A stretch of DNA of 64,000 nt from Triplophysa rosa (Eukaryota > Chordata > Actinopteri > Cypriniformes > Nemacheilidae): NCBI RefSeq assembly GCF_024868665.1, contig NC_079898.1, positions 14,554,358 through 14,618,357 of the forward strand, in the 5' to 3' direction. Below, one piece after another: positions 47,301 through 64,000 of the stretch (position 1 is the first letter of the stretch; every line of letters begins with the position of its first letter). The notes below the pieces were generated by a model. The model worked only from the letters and a program-made list of their open reading frames with translations, did not search any database and was not told where the DNA came from. The position numbers were made by a program, and so were the translations under genes.

Positions 47301-48897
47301 ATTAATTTCATTTAAACTATTTTCGGTAGCTAGACTTTCTAAGAAAACTTACATAATTATCAAACGACATTGCAAGGCCGTAACCTAATAAATAAATCCT
47401 GTATACGGGACAAATTTGCTAGAATATCACGAGTAGCATTAAAATACAGCATAGTATGGTCACATTCTCAAGCTATGTCAAAAAACAAGAGAGAAAAAAA
47501 GAGGCCACACCTGCACAGACCAAATAACTATTTACAGTAAATGTCAAAAGTCTTTCTTATGTCAACATCATGTGTTGTGATACAAGAATCGAATGCACCA
47601 GTGAACCTGTTCAGCATTACCATCATTGTGGAAAAAGTAATAAATGTACTTAATTTAACTTATTGTTACCATTCTGTGAACTTTCGAGATGTATGGTTAC
47701 TTATAGGAGAAAATGTCTATTGTTTTAGTCTTTATAAAGTAAAAAAGCAATCTTAATGTCTTTTAATTTATATTAATAAATGATTTATAGTCTAAAGAGT
47801 ATTAAAAATATACAAACGTTTTTTTTATATAACTTCCACATTTTCCATTAAGACAAAACTCTTAATGATATCATACTTTTAGAAGTTGCTCTCTGTAAAG
47901 GGCCACCCTGCCCACCTTTGTAAACAAAGCTTATAGCAAACTAAACAAAGTCAAGTATAGTGGCAGCTGTTTAAAACTGTTTGCAATGATATTAAATCTT
48001 AAAGAACTATGACACCTGATAGCCCTTTGTATCTTTCATCACCATATAGCCTGTATATAGTAACCATCATCCTTAGCTATAATGCAACATTCTGCAACAA
48101 TTCCATGGAGAATATAATGGTCAGAATTTAAAGGGGCTGGGTGAGACAGAATTGTATCTTACTGGAGGAAAAATGTTCTTCAAAATTTAATACAACAAGG
48201 TATAATGCCTACAGGCAATAAAAAAGTAAACACCTGCGTAAAATATCCCATGGTCGAATTCGTGTAAGAGTAATGTGCACCATCCACTCTCCACATTTCC
48301 CACCTGCTGCCTAGACAGCTGCCCCATTGCTCAGAAAATAATCAAATATAGTTTTACACAATTGTAGAAATGAGTAGCTAAGCAACGTCTCGGGAGAACA
48401 AGGCTCCCTGACATGACAAATAGGGAAAATGGTGACATATTTTATCGTGTCTATATACACTGAGTACAAATAGCCCGCCTTGTTATTGCGCTGCAGGGGG
48501 TTCGGGAATAATTTATGACAGCAAGTTGTCGACGATAAACACGTCATTATAATGCACCTAAATCTCTTGATTTTGACAGGTTTCAAAAAAAGCGCATGCT
48601 GTTGTACGTCACAAATGTGAATCAGAAGTGTGTTTTACTTAAACGTTGTACATTACATTGGACCCGACACACCCCTAACAACACTTGGCACACATTCCTT
48701 CAGTTTCTCAGATCACTCCAGGCGCATAACGCAGCAGCCGGCGCGCACTGATCAAATCTGATCCAACATTTACCTCTTGAAACACATATATTGCACTTGT
48801 CCAAAATACATAGTTTACCATGTCGTATAAGAGTGCGCAACTCGATGGAATAAAAGCATAAAAACTGGCTTATGTTCTGTCACAACGAACAACTGCG
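47301..48897. other. tspan15-tacr2 intergenic region
   Basis: Mostly AT-rich with no recognisable gene. The two genes are head to head. Just before the tacr2 ATG a TATA-like aataaaag occurs at 48849-48856, which would leave a very short 5' UTR; this is a weak candidate. Confidence 0.4.
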
Positions 48898-51757
48898 ATG
48901 GATACTACTTTGGACCCACTTTCAGAATCTCTTCTTTACGACGAGGAAGATGGAAATGAAACCTCCACTAACCTTTTCGAGCAACCGGACTGGCAGGTGG
49001 CACTATGGGCGATTGCATATTCTTTAATCGTAATTGTTTCCATCATTGGCAATGTCACAGTTATTTGGATCATTCTGGCACATAAACGCATGAGGACAGT
49101 GACCAACTACTTTATTGTAAACCTCGCCTTTTCCGACGCGTCAATGGCAACTTTTAACACCGTTTTTAATTTCGTGTACGCTTTGCACAATGACTGGTAT
49201 TTCGGTTTGGGATATTGTAAATTTCAAAACTTCTTTCCAATAACAGCCATATTCTCAAGCATTTATTCAATGGCAGCGATTGCTGTTGACAGGTAAGCGA
49301 AAGCATGTTTCTTTATCATAAACTACAATTTCCATCGGCATTGTATTTTTTAATATCTGAGGATATTGAATAATGAGAAATGTAGCCTACTTCTTTCTTA
49401 TATTATGATGAGACCTTTTTTGTATATTGAATGATAATTGTGTTGTAAATTAAATAATATAGCCTTACCATTATTGAGGCTCATGTATTGGGGTTACACA
49501 TTTACACGAAAAAGAAATTTAACTGTAACTTTAACTTTTAACTGTCTTTTTGTCTGACTATATTAAAGTAGTAAAAGTTATTATGATGTCTGCAGTGAGG
49601 ACGAGTCTGATTTAAGCACAGCAAATAACCCAACCTATCAATTGTCATTTTCTGCTTGCGCTCCAGGAAAACATTTTGCATGCAGTAATTACTTTCAAGG
49701 TGAAGGTTTATTGGCAGTCTAACGATCATTTATATAACTTACCTTAAAATATATGGTCTCAGTTTACTTTTTTAAGATTTGCTTGGTTGATATTTTCAGA
49801 TATATGGCTATCATCCATCCCTTGAAACCAAGGCTTTCCTCCACCACCACTAAATTTGTGATCGGGGTCATTTGGACTGTTGCTTTTGCATTGGCTTTTC
49901 CTCAGTGTTATTACGCCAGTACCCAGTTCTTCTTCCCTCGGACCGTCTGTATGGTGGAATGGCCCGGCGATTATGGGGGGAAACATCAGCTCTCGTAAGA
50001 CATTAGACATTATATTTGATTAAAAAAATCTTCTTTTTTTATTGTGCATTCCAATGAATATCAATCAAACTGCTGTTGGTTTGTTTTGATTTAAGCCATA
50101 TAACTAAACAAATACAGCTAACTAACACAATAAAAACATGTTAACATAATAAAAAACGTGATTTTTCTCATTTTGGAACCAAACTCTTCATTTGTTCGTT
50201 AAAATATAATTCACGTTAATTTGTTGATGCTTTTTTGTGATAATATGTGATGACTCTATAATGGTAAATTTAAGTTATTTAGTTTTTATTAAATGCATGT
50301 TTTCTTTTTGTTAACGAGTTATATATCAATCACAGATTTGACTGATAAATATATTTAATTTTAATCTCATCAGGTATCAGATTGCTGTGATTATCCTGAA
50401 CTACGTGCTCCCTCTGCTGGTGATGCTGGTGACCTACAGTCTTGTGGGACTGAGGCTGTGGGGCAGTGAGATCCCTGGAGAAGCATCAGACCACTACCAG
50501 AATCAGATGCAGGCAAAACGCAAGGTCAGCAAAGCTTATACTGATTTATGTTACTTAAGTGACGTCATCTATTGAAGTGTATCTACATAATCTACACTGA
50601 CTCAGTGTTTGTGTTGTAACCTAGTTAGTCTATTTCCAGAACACTGCACTTATTATGTCCTATCATTTTATTCATTTTATTTTATTTTATATTTCTAAAA
50701 TGTGTATTTCTGTGTCAAATGTAACTAAAGGGTGGTATGATGAGTTGCACTTTTGCTTTTCTGTGGGGAGTTAGCAATTTCTCCCTTTGTCATTGTGGGT
50801 CTATTCCGGGTACTTCGGTGTCCCCTCACAGTCTAGAAAAGTGCAGATTGCAGTAGGTGAACTGGAGTCACTAAATTGCCCTTAGGTCCATCCATGTGTC
50901 TTCTTGTGCCCTGATGGACCGGACATCTCTCCGGGGTGTACCCTGTGACCCAAGATGCTGCAGCAGCCCTCTTGTCACCCTAAAGAGGACAAAGGAGGTT
51001 TAGAGAATAAAGTAATCTCGAATAACCAATAGTGAAACTTTTCCTGGGAAATGACTTCTGGCGAGCAGGAAATGAGTTTGCCATTCCTTTCACATTTTCC
51101 TTTCTTTTGTCCTGAATAATAAGTCTGTCTGCTGGGCTTTATATGGCTGTCTGGATTGAATCTGTTCTTGGATAGTTCATTGTCTGGAAATCATGGATAA
51201 TATCTCTAATTTGTTAAAGGTTGTGAAGATGATGATAGTGGTGGTGATGACCTTTGCAATATGTTGGCTTCCCTACCACATCTATTTTATTCTGGGGAGC
51301 TTCAACAAGGACATATACAAGCAGCACTACATCCAGCAGGTCTATCTGGCCATCTTCTGGCTGGCTATGAGTTCCACAATGTACAACCCGATCATTTACT
51401 GCTGTCTAAACCAAAGGTAAAGACACGGTGCCTCTTAGAAGAGAAATTCATGTTTCCATTGAATGAACATGGACAATGAGCATAATGTTTGTGATGTGAA
51501 GAATTTAGTCTAGGATTGAAATTGTAATCTGTATTTTTTCCATCTCATGTCCCATGACCTAAAGATTTCGCTCAGGTTTCCGCAAAGCATTCCAGTGGTG
51601 CCCCTTCGTGAAGATATCCGAGGAGGACAACATGGAACTGCAGCACATGAAAACATTCCACATGAGACGCAGTTATCGCACAGAGACCACCAGCGTGGTG
51701 GTCCGTAACCATGTCAACGAGCCAGAAGATACCATATCCAAGCTAATCAAAGCCTGA
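48898..51757 (+). CDS. tacr2: tachykinin receptor 2 (neurokinin A receptor), class A GPCR
   Basis: Gq-coupled receptor for tachykinin peptides at the plasma membrane. Five exons: 48898-49292, 49800-49994, 50374-50524, 51220-51416, 51565-51757. They total 1131 nt, giving 376 aa (human TACR2 398). The extracellular N-terminus has an N-glycosylation site (NET, residues 20-22). TM1 has GNVTVIW, TM2 has NLAFSDAS, and TM3 ends in [15 protein letters not shown] lies in TM6 and NPIIYCCLN in TM7, followed by an RFRSGFR helix-8 start. The intron between exons 1 and 2 splits the Arg codon of DRY, a position typical of tachykinin receptors. The choice of TACR2 over TACR1 or TACR3 rests mainly on the tspan15-hk1 neighbourhood. 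A poly(A) signal AATAAA occurs at 52320-52325. Confidence 0.93.
50760..51035. repeat. degenerate dispersed repeat in tacr2 intron 3
   Basis: ccgggtacttcggtgtcccctcacagtctag, ctaaattgcccttagg and ggggtgtaccctgtgacccaagatgctgcagc are diverged words of a repeat widespread in teleost introns (ccgggtgctccggtttcccccacagtcc type). Old and non-coding. Confidence 0.65.
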
Positions 51758-52660
51758 GTCTATTCATTATAGTATAAAAGAGAGGAATTTGCTGGCATGG
51801 TCACACTTTGCACTCAACACCTCACATTTAAATTTCACTTTGTTTATGTTCTGGTGGGTTCAGTGGGCTTTAAAGGTGGAGTATTAATATACTCATATGG
51901 CATAAGCACCAAGCCTTATTTATGTATTGCTGCTTAATTCCAGATCTAGTATATGTGTATACACTATAAAAAAAGAGCAACAGATTTTACACGTGGCAGC
52001 TCTAAATGTAAATGGCAAACTTTTGTTTGAGTACGAAAGCATACTATAGTTCTTATAGATGCAAAATCAAGAGTAAAAAGATGTCTCATAATTATAGCGA
52101 TCAAAAACAATATTTATAGCTTCAACAAATATAAATGAAATCAAGGAGATATTTCAGTGTTATAATCGTACTGTACATAAACAACCAAGCTTATGTATCA
52201 AACTGCCAAAGGCTTACAGCAAGCTGTATCTATTCATTTGCATGCATGTCCAAACACTTGTTCTGATATAAACTTAAGTGTAGGCCTAAGTTTAAATTTA
52301 AACTTGTTGATGTAAAGAAAATAAAGTGTCCCATTCAATTGAAAAAGAAAATTGGGTATGATTCAGTTGTGTTATAGTCCTGTGGTGAATTGGTTAGGTT
52401 TCATTTTGCATGCTAAAATAATGTTTTGTTTTTATGAACAACCTCAAGGAGTTCACACATTGATTCTGAAACCCATGAATTATGATCAAATATTTTGTTT
52501 TAGGATCTTCCATAAAATTGCTTTTTATTTTTTTACTCTGACATTAAATATAACTTCGCCTATATCAGTTTCTGTTTGTGTACTTACTCTATGGAGCAGA
52601 TACCTTGCATTATCCAAGCATTCTTTTTCTTAAGATAATGATTAAATCTTTGTTTGTGGG

Positions 52661-54484
52661 CAGAGATGGGAAGTAACGAAGTACAAATACTTCGTTACTG
52701 TACTTAAGTAGATTTTTCTGGTATCAGTACTTTACTCCACTATTTATTTTTCTGACGACTTTTTACTTTCACTTCTTACATTTTTACGCAAATACCTGTA
52801 CTTTCTACTTCTTACATTTTCAAACCAGGCTCGTTACTTTAGTTTTAATATGTATTTGATGCACAATCAATATTATTTCTTGTCATTGCATGACTTTTTC
52901 AACCTAATGATAGGTCTGCCTAAAAGCCGAAGCGCTGTGTGAGGTGGCCACTAGCCAATCAGATGTAAGAAGGCGGTAGTTACTGTTTACAGAGCAAAGC
53001 GGTGACCAATCAAATCAAAGAAGACGGAGTAACTGTTCTCAGATCTCGAGCGTGATATTCTGCATCATGTGGTGACTCGTGAATGGTAGGGTTTTTTAGC
53101 GCGAAAGGACCAGATTTTAAATATGTAATTTAGCTATTTAGCTATTCGCATGTTCTACAAACATATACTTCACGAAAGATGTACTGTAGCTCTGTCAGAA
53201 GTTAAAGCAGCTCGTTAAGGTAAGCTCATTATTGTTGCTGTTGTTCATTAGTATGTATGAATTGCATATTTTTTGCTATCGTGTGTGCGTTAAGTTCATG
53301 AACGAGTGAAAAATACCTGCTCATTGCGTTGCTTTCGATGAACTAATTATAGTGGGCACTTTTGCACAAAAATGCGCTAATTTCCTGATTGCCATTTGAA
53401 GTGGTTTCTGGACATATCCTATTAGTCTTATTTTCTTAATGCATTTGCCTTGTTCGATCTGTTTGATCTATTTTCCTGATTTTTATTATATTTTTTCATC
53501 TTGTCATGATTAAAATTATAAGGAAATAAAAAACGATCCTTATCAACGTTGATTGACATTGCAATAAAATACTATCACATTATTTTGGAAGTTAAAATTT
53601 TGGGCTGGTTTTTGTTGGAGTGAGTAGGTTTTAGTGAGCCTTTGGGCTGGAAATTATCCACCTAATCTAGCAACACTGACATCAGTTTTAATGTTGAACG
53701 AGTGTAACGTACAATGTAAGAGGCTAAATATTTAATATTTTAAAGCGAGGCATAATTTCAAGAAATGTGTTTAACCAATCGAGAAAAACAGTAATGGTTA
53801 CCAAGTAAATTGACTTGCCTAATTAATTATCTCTTTATTTCTCAGTTTTCTCTTTTTAACAAGATCTCACAAGTGACTACAACATTTGTATAATGAAATG
53901 TCCATGAATGGTCTGTGCTTAAAATTTAAAGGGACAGTTAATCTAAAATTGAAAGCAGTGAAATTCTGTTATAAAATGTTTTGACAATCACAGTACCAAA
54001 CAGTCATTTCCTGGCTATTACGCATCACAGACATAGGCTAGTAGTCTAAGAAGCTGCCACGGACCAAGGCAGAAGGCAACACAAAGAATAGCTAAAATTA
54101 TGGTTGAGAACTTGAGACAAAGGGAATTCTGTCACAATTATTATCAATACGCTTGTCCTTTACACTCTTATCTTACATCATAATTGTATTATAAATTTGT
54201 GTTTTTTTCCACTACCTAGGTAGTGGCAAATAGATTTATTCCATCAGTCTTTTTTATGCTTGTGTTCTACATAATGGTAGTTCAGTTGTGAGGTACGAGC
54301 GTGGCTCTAAAACAGGTAGTAGTATTGGCTACCTTTTACTTAAGTACATTTTAGAGCCCATACTTTATACTTTTACTTGAGTAAACAAGTTTAGTCAGTA
54401 CTTCAACTTTTACTTGAGTACTTTTAAACATGAGTATCTGTACTTCTACTTAAGTAAAGGATGTGTGTACTTTTGCCATCTCTG
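52661..54484. mobile_element. non-autonomous hAT DNA transposon with perfect 8-bp target duplication
   Basis: It begins CAGAGATGGGAAG and ends TTGCCATCTCTG, with terminal repeats CAGAGATGG/CCATCTCTG. The subterminal regions carry many tacttaagta and ttacttgagta words. The flanks are an exact 8-bp duplication, tttgtggg, at 52653-52660 and 54485-54492, which is the hAT signature. No transposase frame is present in its 1824 bp. It sits about 0.9 kb downstream of the tacr2 stop. Confidence 0.9.
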
Positions 54485-54492
54485 TTTGTGGG

Positions 54493-55806
54493 TGTGAAAT
54501 CAGTCAGAAGACCCCTCCCAAAATGTAAAATAAAACCAGCATTTTCCTTCAAATTAATTTTTATATAATCTTTAGTTTTCCAGGAGTTAAAATAAAAGCA
54601 CACAAATGAGGACTATTTGGTTATTTAAATTGTTCAGGTGTACCACCCGGACATTCAAGATCATTAGAAAAAAGACATTTCTTTTATTTCACAAACATAC
54701 GCCACACAGGGTTTAAATACTTAACGCTATACATTGGTTGGTCAACTTAAAAAAGCACACATACAGAACACAAATTCAGTTCATCAAAATATTTTATGGT
54801 GTTTTCCTATATAGATTTTCCAGGAACATTTAGGCTATTTAAACAGTGCAACTATGAAATTGTACAAAATCAGTGGATGCTAGACCCCAGTTACCAAATA
54901 AGGCATGCATTCATCTCTGAGTCACTACACAGATTCACCAACATTAACTACACAGAATCACTCACAAATAACCAAGCCTGGGCACACAGAAGGACATTAA
55001 CTGCTGTTTACAGGGCTAACAACCTGCATATCTGCATACATACACGGCAAAAAGCTGACAAAAGCTATATGCGTCTTCAGGTATCGGAGGGTAAGACTCA
55101 TTTCATAAGCAAAGGCAATACTTTTCCTTTCTTTATTCATTTGTATGATTTGACCAATAAAAAATGAGCCATCCCAGAAGGGTCAAATGTATGAGCTGAT
55201 CGTGTTAAAGAGCTACACAAGATGGCAGCTGTGACCGCAAGACTAAACTTGCATTACTTCCCACTCTGGCCATTATAAAACCGTGGAGAGAGTGTTGTTG
55301 TTTGCAATCATTGCACACTTCTCAATATTCACACCACAAACAAAGGACAGTACATAAAGGTTTGGAATTAGCTTGGCATAATCTCGTCAATTTAAAAAAT
55401 ACTTTCTTTATCTCAGGAATCCATCTCCATCACTTCCACCATGTTACAATGCACCCATCAAATAGAAAAATAAAATAAATAATATCTTAACTTTTAATAT
55501 TTGTGTTTATATTTCTTCCCTTTTTCCAATATACATCCATAAATACTTTAACAACAGTTTAACATCTTATAGAACATCTCGGGTGGGCAGAGACCAACCC
55601 CTAATAACACACACACACACACAGAGATAAAGGCAGACAGAAACATTTACATGGGAAAGGAGAGAGGAATAGAAAGCAAGAAGGGGTTAAATCTCAGCTC
55701 TGGGCATGATCGAATAGATTTTGGAGGAGAAGAGTGAAGTCACAGCTGCGCATAGAGGCTTCGAGAGAGCCGGTGAAGGGGCTAAAGGGTTTGTTCCAGG
55801 CTGGGT
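54493..55806 (-). other. hk1: hk1 3' UTR and tacr2-hk1 intergenic DNA
   Basis: No gene beyond the hk1 tail. tttatt at about 54683-54688 (AATAAA on minus) is a plausible hk1 poly(A) signal, giving a 3' UTR near 1.1 kb. Other candidates occur near 55133. A plus-strand 123-codon frame (54796-55167) is antisense to this UTR and resembles nothing. A short (CA)n run lies near 55610. Confidence 0.4.
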
Positions 55807-61614
<5,808 letters not shown>

Positions 61615-62361
61615 CTGTAAGAGAATAAACAAATCATTTATATATATATATATCAATATATTAACGTATTAATTAACACTATCAAGAGTTCACATAGTAG
61701 GGTTAAAGTTCACAAAAATGTACAAAATTACACATCATCATGTGACTCTAAACCTGTCAAACTTTTTTCTTTATAGGAACACGGGACATTTTTAAGAATA
61801 TACAGATTATTTACAAAAGCACTGTATGATGTGCTTTATGAAGCTTGAAAGGTCTAGCCCCCAACTCCCAATTTGTTGTATCTACGTGGAAGAGAGCAAC
61901 CATACCAATACATTCAAAATTTCAAACATTTAAAAAAAAAGGAAAACAGAAAATAAAAATATCTGGAGCTGACTTGAATATCGCATTAATTTTGTGATTG
62001 GCTGTTATGTGGTGTGGGGGCAGGGTTGAGGCAGAGTCGCTGAGAGAGTCGTACCAACTCCCTTCACTGCAATGGAACAGTTTTTTCACAGCAATGGCGG
62101 TTCACGGATCCGTTCTCAACGGCACTGGGTAGAGGCAGGGTGGCCAATGCTTCGGATAGGGTGGGCAAAGCCCACCCTGGCCCCCCCTGGAGCCGGGCCT
62201 GCCTGTCAGTCATATGGGCTCTTGGGTGGGCCTTGGCCAAACTGGGTATTTCTCGCCTACTGTTTTTTGCATGCTGAGGTTTCGGACATACTATTCATGA
62301 CTCATACTCATTTTCGCCTACTATATAGTATGGAAGTAGGCGATTTCGGTCGCAGCCTAGG
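61615..62361. other. hk1 intron, with dispersed repeat fragments
   Basis: This is intronic to hk1, because its upstream exons are not in the window. It contains the repeat words shared with 4180-4300 (near 62040-62120) and a GC-rich segment with gggtgggcaaagcccaccctgg near 62159-62180, which can form a hairpin. No exon for the hexokinase N-terminus was found. Confidence 0.5.
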
Positions 62362-63338
62362 TATAGACTGATTTCACTCCTCTGCCATGTTGAAATCGAA
62401 AGCGAGGCAGAGGTGGGAAGAAAACCGGAAGGACAGATAGACTGCAATGGTTTGGTCTACCATCGAGTGTCTGTGACATGAATAAGCAAATGATGCGTTT
62501 AAAAACAAGGTTACAGTAGCTGTGTGTGCGCGAATGAAACCCGCTTATGGCAGCTTAAAGGGGTCATATGACACGGCTAAAACGAATATTATCGTTTGTT
62601 TTAGATGGAATGCAATGTGTACACACGATTTAAGGTTCAAAAGTGCTGTATTTTTCACATACCGTGCATGTCTGTATCTCCTCTTTGCCCCGCCTCTCTG
62701 AAACGTGTGGATTTTTGACAAAGCTCGTCGCTCTGAAAAGCGAGGTGTGCTATGATTGGCCAGTTAACCAGTGCGTAGTGATTGGTCGAATACTGCAAGT
62801 GTGTGACAGAAATGTAACGCCTCTTACCATATTTGGAACATCAGGTTCCAAAGCAATTGTACTGACAGGTACGCCCGCCTTACTTGCGAATACATTTGGG
62901 CGGTCTTAGTCAACTCATACCACAAACTGACATGGATTTGTGGGGGTGTGGTTACCCGAGGCGTTTCAGCGGGTCTGTGTGAGCATTCGCTTTTAGATAG
63001 AATGCATCTTTTGTTTCGACACATTCATTTTTGCCATTTTACGTGTCTAATACATGCATGGGCAACTTATAACACACCAAAGACACAGAAAAACATGTGT
63101 TCGCGTCATATGACCCCTTTAAACAGTCACTAATATGTGATGGTACAGCTAAAGTGGTCAAGTAAAACAGCTCGTGTGACATGCATCCTATGCTTATATT
63201 TTCATATTTAAGATAATAAATCGCTTTAATAACTCCAGGTCGGTGTCCAAACCATTGCAGTATATCTGTCCGTCCGGTTTTTCTTACCACCTCTGCCTCA
63301 CTTTCGATTTCAACATGGCGGCGTGAAATCAGTCTATA
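62362..63338. mobile_element. TA-flanked inverted-repeat transposon in an hk1 intron
   Basis: The left arm 62362-62460 (tatagactgatttcac ... caatggtttgg) returns as reverse complement at 63240-63338 (ending gtgaaatcagtctata). The arms are about 99 bp with a few differences. TA on both sides fits a Tc1/mariner-like target, by inference. The centre is occupied by the element at 62555-63122. No transposase frame. Confidence 0.75.
62555..63122. mobile_element. TTAA-flanked MITE nested in the TA-flanked element
   Basis: TTAAAGGGGTCATATGAC at the left and GTCATATGACCCCTTTAA at the right form a perfect 18-bp terminal palindrome including the TTAA. Inside are CpG-bearing words (ccccgcctctctgaaacg, cgaggtgtgctatgattgg). 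TTAA duplication suggests piggyBac-type mobilisation. No transposase frame. Confidence 0.8.
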
Positions 63339-64000
63339 GTACACTATTTGTGCAATGATAAGACTGTGTGTCAACATTTATTTTGGTCACGATTAAGGGG
63401 GCTTATTCAGGAATGCTGAACTGAGCTGGTCACAGACAGCCACCAATCAACCCCGGCAACGCTCTCGGACAACAGCCAGTAAACCCACTTAGCCATGAAT
63501 TCCTGGCAGCAGATTCTACAGAAAATGTTTGTAATACAGTGATTAACAAGTGTGTTGGTGACTTTTACAGCGAAAGAGATTAAACAAAGAAAAGTAACAT
63601 CAAGAGATGTTTGCATTAAATCAGAATGTTCTGTGTAATGTCTTTCTTGGTTCTGAAAGCTCTCCGACGTGTCCAGATTGTTGATATTATGTGTAGTTCT
63701 TGTTGCCAGGCAACAATGAAACTCAAATGGCTTTATTTCTTGCTACCTCCTGTTTTGAGATTAGATGCACGTTGTTTAAAAGTAATACGGTTTTTGATAC
63801 GGTGATCTCTCAGTTCAGGAGGTCATATTTGATCACATTAAAGCAGTAAATTACTACAGTAAAATGTGATTAGAATGACAGGGATCCATAGCAAAAGACA
63901 ACAAATTAAAATTAACAACAAATTAAATATTATTATTATTACAGGTTGTTTTAGGTTATAGATTTCAGATATTGCAGTTCACCTCAAAAAATCACATCAG
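63339..64000. other. hk1 intronic or upstream DNA, no exon recognised
   Basis: The 69-codon minus-strand frame at 63407-63616 does not match hexokinase. No other gene, RNA or clear repeat was recognised to the right edge. Confidence 0.4.

Noticed and set aside
54796..55167. 123-codon plus-strand open frame after the hAT element
   Set aside because: Antisense to the likely hk1 3' UTR, composition does not look protein-like, and nothing is recognised.
61615..64000. Search for the hexokinase N-terminal exon
   Set aside because: No segment encodes the expected residues ending in a PDGS-like motif before a donor; the exon must lie beyond the window.

Overview
The window is vertebrate nuclear DNA, most likely from a cyprinid-type teleost. 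Genes are split into short exons with GT-AG introns, and the intergenic and intronic DNA is full of short palindromic transposons and microsatellites of the kind common in carp and zebrafish relatives. Nothing bacterial, no CRISPR array and no operon is present. I rebuilt six protein-coding genes exon by exon from the sequence. In each the splice phases agree, and five have complete reading frames.

Layout, left to right: pbld (minus, 1325-4799), hnrnph3 (plus, 6138-8857), rufy2 (minus, 10261-19571, with a probable second promoter and first exons at 22501-23290), a gene-poor transposon-rich gap (about 23.4-31.9 kb), tspan15 (minus, 33111-47085), tacr2 (plus, 48898-51757) and hk1 (minus, 55807-61614, with its 5' exons beyond the right edge). 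pbld and hnrnph3 are head to head across an intergenic promoter carrying a TCTCGCGAGA palindrome. hnrnph3 and rufy2 are tail to tail with poly(A) signals about 10 bp apart. The pbld-hnrnph3-rufy2 block matches human 10q21.3 in order and orientation. The tspan15-tacr2-hk1 block matches human 10q22.1 in inverted order. The two blocks are about 1 Mb apart in human but are joined here through the transposon-rich gap, which looks like an old rearrangement junction.

The genes do not form one pathway. They encode a PhzF-fold enzyme (pbld), a splicing regulator (hnrnph3), an endosomal RUN/FYVE effector (rufy2), a TspanC8 tetraspanin that partners ADAM10 (tspan15), a tachykinin GPCR (tacr2) and hexokinase 1 (hk1).

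The most unusual non-gene structures are these: a roughly 455-bp sequence present twice in inverted orientation 3 kb apart, one copy inserted in a MITE with a 23-bp target duplication; a small non-autonomous LTR retrotransposon between the two copies that appears to interrupt an open reading frame; three-deep nested transposons at 20188-22318; an intact non-autonomous hAT element with a perfect 8-bp target duplication at 52661-54484; and a Z-DNA-prone microsatellite touching a rufy2 splice acceptor. I found no clearly new gene system.
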